In this document: positions 7,449 to 12,665 of the stretch, piece by piece
Layout of the letters: each line of letters opens with the position of its first letter
Numbering within the stretch: position 1 is the first letter of the stretch
Source: Acidobacteriaceae bacterium
GTDB lineage: Bacteria > Acidobacteriota > Terriglobia > Terriglobales > Acidobacteriaceae
Assembly: GCA_003166055.1 (NCBI GenBank)
Contig: PMWR01000251.1
Location: forward strand, 1-12,665
Direction of reading: 5' to 3'
Length of the DNA stretch: 12,665 bases
Program-made: the position numbers and the translations under genes
Notes under the pieces: generated by a model
What the model saw: only the letters and a program-made list of their open reading frames with translations
Database searches by the model: none
What the model was told of the DNA's origin: nothing

Positions 7449-7599
7449 ACCGCGCATGCGCCATCCTAGTATGCAAAGAAGATTTCGCGCGGACCGATTC
7501 CGGCTTCTCTCGCCGCTCGCGCACCTCTGGCAAGATGGAGCCCCTCTTTCCCAACCCCCAAACCGGCCTACCGGCAAGGTATCGAAAGGAAAAACACGT

Positions 7600-8196
7600 A
7601 TGAAGCGTTTGGCACTGATCACCGGCATTCTGGCGCTTGCGGCTCCCATGGCGCTTGCGCAATACTCCACCTGGACTTCCGATCCAGCCCACAGCGAAGT
7701 CGACTTCACCATCAGGCATGGCGGAGTCTCCAACGTGCACGGCCGCTTCGGCAATGTTGTCGCCACCCTCGTTTACAACGCGGCTGATGTGACCAAATCC
7801 ACCATTACGGCCACCATCGACGTCAATACCGTGGACACCGGCGTGTCGCCGCGCGACGGCGACCTCAAGTCCGGCAATTTCTTTGATGTCACCAAGTTCC
7901 CCACGGCCACATTCACCAGCACTAGCGTGGTGAAAAATGGCAACAAGCTGACTGTCTCCGGCAATTTCACCCTCCACGGAGTTACCAAGCCCATCGTGCT
8001 TGATGTGGAAGGTCCCAGCACGCCGGTCGAGAACGGAATGGACCATAAGCCTCACTCCGGCTTTACGGCCACCACCACCATCAGCCGCACGGCCTTCGGC
8101 ATCGGAACCAATGTCCCGCCTGCCCTGGTCGGCGACGAGGTCAAGTTGACCATTGAAGTGGAAATCGTCAAGCAGGATGCGCCTCCGGCCAGCTAA
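7600..8196 (+). CDS. Secreted YceI-family lipocalin-like protein, copy 1
   Basis: A 198-residue exported protein. Residues 1-20 form a signal peptide ending ALA before Gln21, predicted for Sec export and cleavage by signal peptidase I. The rest is one YceI domain, a beta-barrel that in characterised relatives binds isoprenoid or other long amphiphilic lipids. Markers: SDPAHSEVDFTIRH (30-43), HGRF (49-52), ATIDVNTVDTG (71-81), SPRDGDLKSGNFFDV (83-97), KFPTATF (99-105), GNFTLHGVTKP (121-131) and SRTAFGI near 161. The start at 7600 is fixed by AAGGA at 7586-7590, 9 bases upstream, and by the signal peptide; the frame is open upstream. It differs from copy 2 by a short C-terminal extension after VKQ (DAPPAS). 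Homologues are often stress-responsive; the ligand is unknown here. Confidence 0.93.
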   Translation: MKRLALITGILALAAPMALAQYSTWTSDPAHSEVDFTIRHGGVSNVHGRFGNVVATLVYNAADVTKSTITATIDVNTVDTGVSPRDGDLKSGNFFDVTKFPTATFTSTSVVKNGNKLTVSGNFTLHGVTKPIVLDVEGPSTPVENGMDHKPHSGFTATTTISRTAFGIGTNVPPALVGDEVKLTIEVEIVKQDAPPAS

Positions 8197-8211
8197 GCCC
8201 AAGCGCAACCC

Positions 8212-8245
8212 TTGAAGGGCACGCGCTTGCTTCCGTGCCCTTCAA
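8212..8245. terminator. Perfect 12-bp stem-loop between the two YceI genes
   Basis: TTGAAGGGCACG (8212-8223) is the exact reverse complement of CGTGCCCTTCAA (8234-8245), with a 10-base loop. It starts 15 bases after the first YceI stop codon, as expected of a terminator or 3'-stabilising hairpin. No T-run follows (the next bases are CAGATTG), so an intrinsic terminator would be weak. Upstream CAAGCG (8200-8205) can also pair with CGCTTG in the loop (8224-8229), allowing a pseudoknot. Confidence 0.6.
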
Positions 8246-8257
8246 CAGATTGAAAAT

Positions 8258-8273
8258 ATTTGTTGCAACGAAT
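8258..8273. promoter_or_regulatory. Second MarR-type operator ATTTGTT-GC-AACGAAT ahead of YceI copy 2
   Basis: Same site as before copy 1, with one mismatch between the arms (ATTTGTT against AACGAAT). It is again 167 bases before the start codon. Both copies are followed by a shared block, TGCGCCATCCTA then TATGCAAAGAAGA, that probably contains the promoter -10 region and transcription start. The operator's TTGCAA core could be the -35 element. Confidence 0.6.
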
Positions 8274-8424
8274 ACCTTCCCTGCGCCATCCTAAATATGC
8301 AAAGAAGAGTTTACGCGGAGCGATCCCGGCTTCTGCCGCCGCCCGTGCACACCCGGCGAGAGTGCCCCTCTCCTTCCCAATCCCACCCGGCCCACCGGCC
8401 CCGGCATCGAAAGGAAACACATAC

Positions 8425-9000
8425 ATGAAACGTTTGCCATTGATTACTGGCATTTTGGCGCTCGCAGCTCCCCTGGCCCTTGCGCAGACCTCCACCTGGG
8501 TTTCCGACCAGAACCACAGCGACGTCAACTTCAGCATCACCCATCTGACCATCTCCAAAGTGCATGGCAGCTTTGGCAAGGTCGCAGCCACCATCGTCTA
8601 CAACGAGGCGGACGTCACCAAGTCCGTCGTCTCGGCCACCATCGACGTCTCCACCGTTGAAACCGGCCAATCGCCCCGTGACAACCACCTTAAGTCCGAT
8701 GCCTTCTTCGACGTAGCCAAGTTCCCCACTGCCACCTTCACCTCCACCAGCGTGGCCAAGAACGGCAACAACCTGAAGGTAGCCGGCAATCTCACCCTCC
8801 ACGGCGTAACCAAGCCCGTCGTGCTTGAAGTGGAAGGTCCCGCTGGCCCGGTGCAGGGCATGGACAAAAAGCCGCATTCCGGCTTTGCGGCCACCACCAT
8901 CATCAGCCGCACGGCCTTTGGCATTGGAGCCGGCTTCCCCGTGTCCATCGTCGGCGACGACGTCCAGATTACCCTGGATCTCGACGTAGTAAAGCAGTAA
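8425..9000 (+). CDS. Secreted YceI-family lipocalin-like protein, copy 2
   Basis: A 191-residue paralogue of the gene just upstream. The signal peptide at residues 1-20 is almost identical to copy 1 and again ends ALA before Gln21. The mature part is a YceI domain with the same markers: SDQNHSDVNFSITH (30-43), SPRDNHLKSDAFFDV (83-97), KFPTATF (99-105), GNLTLHGVTKP (121-131) and a SRTAFGI motif. By eye about two-thirds of residues match copy 1, with one single-residue gap, so this is an old tandem duplication that kept its promoter. The start at 8425 is supported by AAGGA upstream (8411-8415) and the signal peptide. The MarR gene begins 90 bases after the stop with no obvious terminator between, so cotranscription is plausible. 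The two barrels may differ in ligand or conditions of use. Confidence 0.93.
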   Translation: MKRLPLITGILALAAPLALAQTSTWVSDQNHSDVNFSITHLTISKVHGSFGKVAATIVYNEADVTKSVVSATIDVSTVETGQSPRDNHLKSDAFFDVAKFPTATFTSTSVAKNGNNLKVAGNLTLHGVTKPVVLEVEGPAGPVQGMDKKPHSGFAATTIISRTAFGIGAGFPVSIVGDDVQITLDLDVVKQ

Positions 9001-9090
9001 CCGGTCCCAAAAAGGCCGCTGTTGGGGTGAGGGCAACGCGGCTCGCCTTCATCCCGCTCAGAGAACGCCGCCCCGAAGGGAGAACTGTCG

Positions 9091-9615
9091 ATGACCGGCC
9101 TGAAACTTGAAATCATGCAGGAAGCTCCCTTCGCCAGCGTGGAGGAGGAGGCGCTTCTCAACCTGATGCGCACCTCCGACTGCCTGCATCGCGCCTTCCA
9201 TTTGAAAACCCGCAAATGGGGTGTGACATCCACGCAATACAATGTGCTGCGCATTCTTCGCGCCGCTCAGCCTCACGGGCTTACCTGTTCGGCCATCGGC
9301 GACCGAATGATCACCGCCGAACCCGACATAACCCGGCTGCTGGCGCGCTTGAAGACGCTCAAGCTCATCCGGCAGCAGCGCGACAAACACGACCGCCGCG
9401 CCGTCTGGACGCACATCTCTACGGGTGGCCTCGCCCTTTTGACTGAGATGGACCCCGTCATCCTCAAGGTTCCGCGTGAACTGCTGGGACACCTGAACAA
9501 TCAGCAACTGGCGGAATTGATCCGTCTGCTCGTGCTTGCCCGCAGGCCCGAAGAAGACCCGCGTGCACCCGTCAGCTGCACCGGCGACAATGAGTCAAAA
9601 CCCCAAGCAGGGTAG
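9091..9615 (+). CDS. MarR-family transcriptional regulator
   Basis: A 174-residue winged helix-turn-helix dimer of the MarR family. Visible parts: dimerisation helix 1 (about 18-40), TSTQYNVLRILR (47-58), recognition region SAIGDRMITAEPDITRLLARLK (spanning 67-88), and the wing RDKHDRRAVW (97-106) with its conserved Asp-Arg. Most members repress neighbouring genes and release DNA on binding a small aromatic, lipid-like or oxidising signal. Cys31 lies in helix 1, roughly where OhrR-type peroxide sensors carry their reactive cysteine, but this is only a positional hint. The start at 9091 is supported by GGGAG at 9078-9082, 8 bases upstream. It follows the second YceI gene and is the obvious candidate to bind the two palindromes. 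No such site lies directly before it, so control of its own expression would go through the YceI promoters. Convergent with the response-regulator gene. Confidence 0.92.
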   Translation: MTGLKLEIMQEAPFASVEEEALLNLMRTSDCLHRAFHLKTRKWGVTSTQYNVLRILRAAQPHGLTCSAIGDRMITAEPDITRLLARLKTLKLIRQQRDKHDRRAVWTHISTGGLALLTEMDPVILKVPRELLGHLNNQQLAELIRLLVLARRPEEDPRAPVSCTGDNESKPQAG

Positions 9616-9636
9616 CGCCGTCTCCAGACCGGCTGT

Positions 9637-9658
9637 TGCGCAGGCGTCCACGCCCGCA
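9637..9658. terminator. Weak GC-rich stem-loop between convergent genes
   Basis: TGCG-(CA)-GGCG-TCCA-CGCC-CGCA can fold into an 8-bp stem with a 2-base bulge and 4-base loop. It lies 21 bases past the MarR stop and 63 bases from the convergent regulator's stop, a position suited to a bidirectional terminator. No T-run follows on either strand. Confidence 0.3.
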
Positions 9659-9720
9659 AATGCGATTGCCTTACCTTAACCGCGAGAAGCCGTCGTCTGC
9701 AGGCCTTTTCAAAGGGAAAA

Positions 9721-10488
9721 CTACCGGCCAACAACCTTCTGAGCCACCGATTCTTCGTCCGCATCCGACTGAATAATCTTGTTATGCAGACAATACAGCG
9801 CCAGCTCGAGCCGGTCGCTGACGCCCAGCTTGTCATATATTTTGCGTAGATAATTCTTGATGACCTGCTCGGTGGTACCCAGTTGAAAAGCGATCTCTTT
9901 GTTGCGCTTGCCCTGGGTAATGCAGGTAATGATGGCCATCTCTTTGGGCGAAAGGCGAGGCTGTGTCCGCGGGCTCACAAGGGCGGCAGCCTGTGCACGA
10001 TACGCCTCGATTACCCAGGTAACCGATTGATTATCGATCCAGGTCTCGCCCGCCGCGATTCTCCGCACGCACCGAACCAGCAGATCGGGGGATATGGACC
10101 TCGAAATAATCCCCCGCACGCCGCGCCGGTAAAGCTCCACGGTCTGGTTTTCATCGGTCGAGACAGCCTGCACTATCAGCTTCACATCCGGGGCGGACCG
10201 AAGCAGTTCCGGGATAACGTTTGCAGTACCGGACAGAAGGCTTCCTTCCAGCAAAACCACGTCCGTGGGATAGCGCTCAACTGCCGCACGCAGATTCTCG
10301 ATCGAGTCCGCCTGGGCCACCACGCGCAAATCGTCTTCGAGAGCAAAAACTTTGCGAATGCCTACACGGTAAATGGCCTGGGAATCCGCAAGAATAATGC
10401 GAACCGCTCCCGGCTTGACCGGCGCGTCAAGAATTTCGCCATCGGAGGAGTCTTCCAGGAATTCCATAGTTGGATGTGGCCAAGCCAA
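9721..10488 (-). CDS. NarL/FixJ-type regulator with a degenerate (pseudo-) receiver domain
   Basis: A 255-residue cytoplasmic transcription factor: receiver-like domain (about 29-150) plus LuxR-type helix-turn-helix (about 177-240, with LSPKEMAIITCI and EQVIKNYLRKIYDKLGVSD). Aligned by eye to NarL, the receiver keeps Asp35 of the acidic pair, but its partner is Ser36. The phospho-acceptor Asp is Glu81 (VVLLEGS), the conserved Ser/Thr is Ala108, and the conserved Lys is Arg130. Normal aspartyl phosphorylation is therefore unlikely; Asp-to-Glu can mimic the phosphorylated state. The start is a TTG at 10488, preferred because GAGGA lies 5 bases upstream (10498-10494); the ATG at 10467 (7 residues shorter) has no ribosome site. 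The PilZ gene stops 8 bases upstream and its stop codon overlaps this Shine-Dalgarno, so the pair should be translationally coupled. Target genes are unknown. Confidence 0.88.
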   Translation of the reverse strand: MAWPHPTMEFLEDSSDGEILDAPVKPGAVRIILADSQAIYRVGIRKVFALEDDLRVVAQADSIENLRAAVERYPTDVVLLEGSLLSGTANVIPELLRSAPDVKLIVQAVSTDENQTVELYRRGVRGIISRSISPDLLVRCVRRIAAGETWIDNQSVTWVIEAYRAQAAALVSPRTQPRLSPKEMAIITCITQGKRNKEIAFQLGTTEQVIKNYLRKIYDKLGVSDRLELALYCLHNKIIQSDADEESVAQKVVGR

Positions 10489-10496
10489 TCAAGTCC

Positions 10497-10859
10497 TCAC
10501 TGCTCAGCGAATTGGTACTCGTCAATTGTTGCGCCGGCTTGGTACTGATTTTGGCTCAAGGAGCAGCGTACCACACGGCCCAGGCAATAAACCAAAACAT
10601 CGCGGGGGGTACCCATTACTCTACCTGGCATCCGCAACGAAAAACTGATTTCCAGCCCCACCGCCAATGGTCGATCCAACTCCAGCAAAACGCCGCTGGC
10701 GGACACGTTTCGCGTCAGGGCCCCAAACTCCCCCTGGCTCGACACGAGTACCACCGGCAGCATCAGCGGGAACCGCACCGCGCAGCGCACTTCCCGCCGG
10801 GGATCGGCGGTGGTAGGAAGCGCGGCCTCAAGCGGTAATCCCGAATTCGAAGCATTCAT
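10497..10859 (-). CDS. Single-domain PilZ protein (putative c-di-GMP receptor)
   Basis: A 120-residue cytoplasmic protein consisting almost wholly of a PilZ domain. Both parts of the c-di-GMP binding signature are seen: overlapping RxxxR arginines (Arg21, Arg25, Arg29 in RREVRCAVR) and the D/NxSxxG loop as N51-V-S53-A-S-G56. The family binds cyclic di-GMP and passes the signal to a partner protein, often in motility, adhesion or polysaccharide output. The start at 10859 has AAGG 9 bases upstream (10872-10869); a TTG at 10868 lies too close to that site. The first 19 residues are likely flexible. It is tightly coupled to the pseudo-receiver regulator downstream (8-base gap), which suggests that the two proteins work together, possibly by direct contact (inference). 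The gap to the upstream ATP-grasp-like gene is 110 bases, so the PilZ gene may have its own promoter. Confidence 0.88.
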   Translation of the reverse strand: MNASNSGLPLEAALPTTADPRREVRCAVRFPLMLPVVLVSSQGEFGALTRNVSASGVLLELDRPLAVGLEISFSLRMPGRVMGTPRDVLVYCLGRVVRCSLSQNQYQAGATIDEYQFAEQ

Positions 10860-10969
10860 CGGCTGCAACCTTAGTCCAAAATCTATCGTAAGTCACTCTA
10901 ACGAACTTTTCCCGTTCCATACATAGCACTAAAGTTTTCGAGATGGTAACTCCGGTGCACGGTCGCGCT

Positions 10970-12250
10970 TCATTTCTCCGCCCCGGACGGGAAAAATGCG
11001 GCCGATGCGCCCACCCACTCCTGATTCCTGTTGTGGTCCACGCCCATCATCTTTCCCCTCCCAAGCCGCACCAACGAGAGAGCCGGCGTCAGCATGCCGT
11101 GATCCGGCCACAGGTACAAAATGCGAATCTCTGCCTGGGTAAGCCCACACGGCGTCGCGATCGTCGGCACAAACCGCATGCGCTGCTGCAACAGAAATTC
11201 GCCCCGCCGCTCCGCCGGAATCGCCTCCAGTTGCGCCTGCGTCGGATCGAACTGGATTCCCTTCCCCGCGAACGAGAACAGAGGCTTGAGCAGCAACTCG
11301 CTATAGGTCGTTTCCGGTCCAGCCTGGGCCGGCACGGCAACGCCCGCTGCCGCCAACTCCGCTCTTCCGTTCCCGTCCAGAAAGTCGCTCACAAAAACCG
11401 CCGGAGGCACCACCGGGTGGCTCCCCGCCGGCCGCGACAACCAGGGAATTGAAAACTTCGAAATAAGGAAGTACCAGTTCGGATGCCCCGCCCACTCCGT
11501 GTCCCAGTCGTGCGTCAGGTCAAAGGGCAACCGGACTTCGCGCGCCATAAGTTCATCGGCAATGGCCCGGTTATAGATGCGATCAATTGGAACCAGCCGT
11601 CCCTCGGAGTTGCGGTAATGCAGTTTGTTTCCTTGGGCTTCCAACTCTCGAATGTCCAACACCGCGATCCCGAGCCGACGCGCCGTTACCAGAAAGTCGG
11701 GCAGCGTCTTCTGGTTGATCGGGTCCAATTCGGTAAGCACCACATTTTCTTTGTCGTGCCCGCCCAGAATGGTTCGTCCCAGCAGTTCCCAGTAGCTGTC
11801 TTCGTTCAATCCGCTGAGAAAGACATCCAGCCCGTCTCCCAGCCCGAACGCGTCGCGATACCCCGAGCACAGCACACTCTGGTAGCCATATACCGAGGGA
11901 AACGCCTGGATCTCCACCAACCTGGGAACCAGACCGCCCGCCGCATCTTCCACCAGCGCGAAATCTGCTGTCAGAAAGTGAGGGTGCGGCGTCTCGCCAG
12001 CTACACAATACCCCTCAGGAATTGCCTCCCGCGCCGCGGTCAGGCACGCCGGATTCGCAAGCAGGCTCATGGTCAGCGTGGCGCCCGCCGCCGCCATCTC
12101 CTTGAGCAGCGTCGGCGGCAGAAAGACCGGCGTCTCCGCGATCCGGTATTCGACCGGCGCGCCACAGCGATGCTCCACCAACTCCAAAAGTTCCGCATAC
12201 TTCTCCGGACTGAAGCCTTCGTTGAATTGGGTGCGCAGTTCGGGAATCAA
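10970..12250 (-). CDS. ATP-grasp-like enzyme of unknown substrate
   Basis: A 426-residue soluble protein with no signal peptide or membrane segment. The C-terminal half looks like an ATP-grasp ligase: Lys322 followed by the glycine-rich loop SFAGKGI (326-332), hinge-like EFLLQQRM (351-358), EIRILYLW (374-381) with candidate metal or nucleotide ligands Glu374 and Arg376, and GVDHNRNQEWVGASAAFF (403-420) with an Asp/Asn pattern typical of metal binding. The N-terminal half carries EIQAFPSVYGYQ (113-124), probably part of the substrate or permuted nucleotide site. ATP-grasp enzymes join a carboxylate to an amine, thiol or similar group through an acyl-phosphate. The start is a TTG at 12250, supported by GAGGA 7 bases upstream (12262-12258); no in-frame ATG fits. 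No second biosynthetic gene is next to it. The fold is a moderate call; the substrate is unknown. Confidence 0.7.
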   Translation of the reverse strand: MIPELRTQFNEGFSPEKYAELLELVEHRCGAPVEYRIAETPVFLPPTLLKEMAAAGATLTMSLLANPACLTAAREAIPEGYCVAGETPHPHFLTADFALVEDAAGGLVPRLVEIQAFPSVYGYQSVLCSGYRDAFGLGDGLDVFLSGLNEDSYWELLGRTILGGHDKENVVLTELDPINQKTLPDFLVTARRLGIAVLDIRELEAQGNKLHYRNSEGRLVPIDRIYNRAIADELMAREVRLPFDLTHDWDTEWAGHPNWYFLISKFSIPWLSRPAGSHPVVPPAVFVSDFLDGNGRAELAAAGVAVPAQAGPETTYSELLLKPLFSFAGKGIQFDPTQAQLEAIPAERRGEFLLQQRMRFVPTIATPCGLTQAEIRILYLWPDHGMLTPALSLVRLGRGKMMGVDHNRNQEWVGASAAFFPSGAEK

Positions 12251-12388
12251 GGCTTTGTCCTCTTGGGGTGCGATGGCGCTCCTGAATAAGATACCGCCTG
12301 GAAGTCACAAATTGCCGGTTTGCCCCGCTTCCCGTGGAGAAACGGCCAATCTGGCCCGATGTAAGCCTGTTTCCAGCCATTGGGTTAC

Positions 12389-12408
12389 CTCGAAATTCAC
12401 ACTTCGAG
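12389..12408. promoter_or_regulatory. Inverted repeat CTCGAA-N8-TTCGAG in the divergent promoter region
   Basis: Exact 6-bp arms (12389-12394 and 12403-12408) lie 18 bases upstream of a consensus -35 hexamer for the plus-strand gene. This fits an activator or repressor site. A TTGGGTTAC at 12380-12388 abuts it and recurs at 12468-12476. Confidence 0.4.
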
Positions 12409-12426
12409 TGCGAGCATTGTTGAAAT

Positions 12427-12455
12427 TTGACACATTGGTAACTTTTGTTGTATCC
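12427..12455 (+). promoter_or_regulatory. Candidate sigma-70 promoter for the secreted-protein gene
   Basis: A perfect TTGACA (12427-12432) stands in an A/T-rich stretch unlike the surrounding GC-rich DNA. The -10 is unclear: TTGTAT (15-base spacer) or the overlapping GTATCC (17-base spacer). Transcription from here would give a leader of about 50-60 bases containing two inverted repeats. Confidence 0.45.
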
Positions 12456-12514
12456 AAAATGCCTCTTTTGGGTTACTCTTTTCGTACAAAGTTGTACCCA
12501 AAGGAGACCTCCTT
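12454..12514 (+). promoter_or_regulatory. Leader with stacked inverted repeats and a self-complementary ribosome site
   Basis: Three inverted repeats follow one another: CCAAAA-N6-TTTTGG (12454-12471), GTACAA-AG-TTGTAC (12484-12497), and AAGGAG-AC-CTCCTT (12501-12514). The last contains the Shine-Dalgarno AAGGAG (12501-12506), 10 bases before the ATG at 12517, so local folding could partly hide it. They could be protein-binding sites, RNA structures, or both. Confidence 0.45.
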
Positions 12515-12516
12515 AC

Positions 12517-12665
12517 ATGACCTCGAAGAGCTTTAAGTTGCAATTTGCTATCCTTGCCGCCATTTTGACGGTTTCTACCAGCGTTGCTGTTGCCTCAGGC
12601 CCCGGCATTCCTGTTCCGCTGCCACCTACACAGCCGCCCTCATTGATCTCCGCCTTCGCAGGTCC
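12517..12665 (+). CDS. N-terminus of a secreted protein, cut by window edge
   Basis: Only 49 codons are visible. They begin with a typical Sec signal peptide: a short basic start (MTSKSFK), a hydrophobic core (LQFAILAAILTVSTSVAVA, about 8-26), and a likely cleavage site after VAVA, near residue 26. The mature start is proline-rich (GPGIPVPLPPTQPP, 28-41), like a flexible linker. AAGGAG at 12501-12506 supports the start, with somewhat long 10-base spacing. The protein family cannot be told from this fragment. It is divergent from the ATP-grasp-like gene across 266 bases rich in inverted repeats. Confidence 0.75.
   Translation, partial: MTSKSFKLQFAILAAILTVSTSVAVASGPGIPVPLPPTQPPSLISAFAG

Larger units (their letters stand above)
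7433..9000 (+). repeat. Tandem duplicated unit: operator, leader and YceI gene, twice
   Basis: Unit 1 is 7433-8196 and unit 2 is 8258-9000. Operator, leader and coding region line up end to end, with exactly 167 bases from operator to ATG in both. Coding and leader sequences have diverged, so this is not an assembly artefact. The leaders share blocks, including CCGG-N4-CCGG (7563-7574 and 8387-8398) and ATCGAAAGGA just before the start. Confidence 0.85.

Noticed and set aside
7438..8208. Long minus-strand frame (256 codons) opposite the first YceI gene
   Set aside because: It mirrors a clear YceI gene with signal peptide and ribosome site; its glycine/arginine-rich translation has no domain pattern.
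7433..9000. Tandem YceI pair as an assembly duplication
   Set aside because: Coding sequences and leaders differ at many positions and lengths differ (198 and 191 residues), so the duplication is real and old.
8311..9036. Long minus-strand frame opposite the second YceI gene
   Set aside because: Same situation as the first copy; a shadow of the high-GC coding strand.
9721..10488. Regulator as an ordinary two-component response regulator
   Set aside because: The phospho-acceptor and most other receiver active-site residues are replaced and no histidine kinase gene is in the window.
11483..12289. Plus-strand frame of 268 codons opposite the ATP-grasp-like gene
   Set aside because: Its basic, proline/glutamine-rich translation has no motif, while the minus-strand frame shows enzyme motifs and a good ribosome site.

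Overview
The window looks like chromosomal DNA of an acidobacterium (phylum Acidobacteriota, probably class Terriglobia). This is inferred from the high-GC coding regions, an 812-residue MacB/FtsX-type permease with no ATPase (the layout known as 'acidobacterial duplicated orphan permease'), and a tandem YceI pair next to a MarR regulator. No rRNA, tRNA, CRISPR array, transposase or phage gene was seen. Layout, left to right: (1) nearly complete phoU on the minus strand, running off the left edge. (2) A 328-base gap with two weak mini-ORFs, then a DinB-superfamily protein and a TMEM164/TIGR02206 membrane protein on the plus strand. (3) The orphan permease and an MFS carrier with a JEN1-like carboxylate motif, both on the minus strand; the permease ends inside the 3' end of the membrane-protein gene. 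(4) Divergent from the carrier, across a 69-base gap with a perfect CTGACAG-N4-CTGTCAG palindrome, a VOC (glyoxalase-fold) gene and a WYL-type regulator. (5) Two tandem secreted YceI genes, each preceded by a MarR-sized palindrome and a leader placed exactly 167 bases before the start codon, followed by a MarR-family regulator. (6) On the minus strand, a PilZ-domain gene whose stop is 8 bases from the TTG start of a NarL/FixJ-type regulator with a degenerate receiver domain. (7) An ATP-grasp-like enzyme of unknown substrate (minus), divergent from the start of a secreted protein cut off by the right edge. How the parts may work together (inference): the MarR protein probably controls both YceI genes and may sit in the same transcript as the second. 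The WYL regulator probably controls the VOC gene and perhaps the MFS carrier through the shared palindrome. The PilZ protein and pseudo-receiver regulator form a two-gene unit in which c-di-GMP binding, rather than phosphorylation, could be the input. Three genes (phoU, the pseudo-receiver regulator and the ATP-grasp-like gene) appear to start with TTG, each with a well-placed Shine-Dalgarno sequence. The strongest leads for new biology are the PilZ/pseudo-receiver pair, the twin YceI units with their shared operator and leader, and the structured promoter region ahead of the truncated secreted gene.
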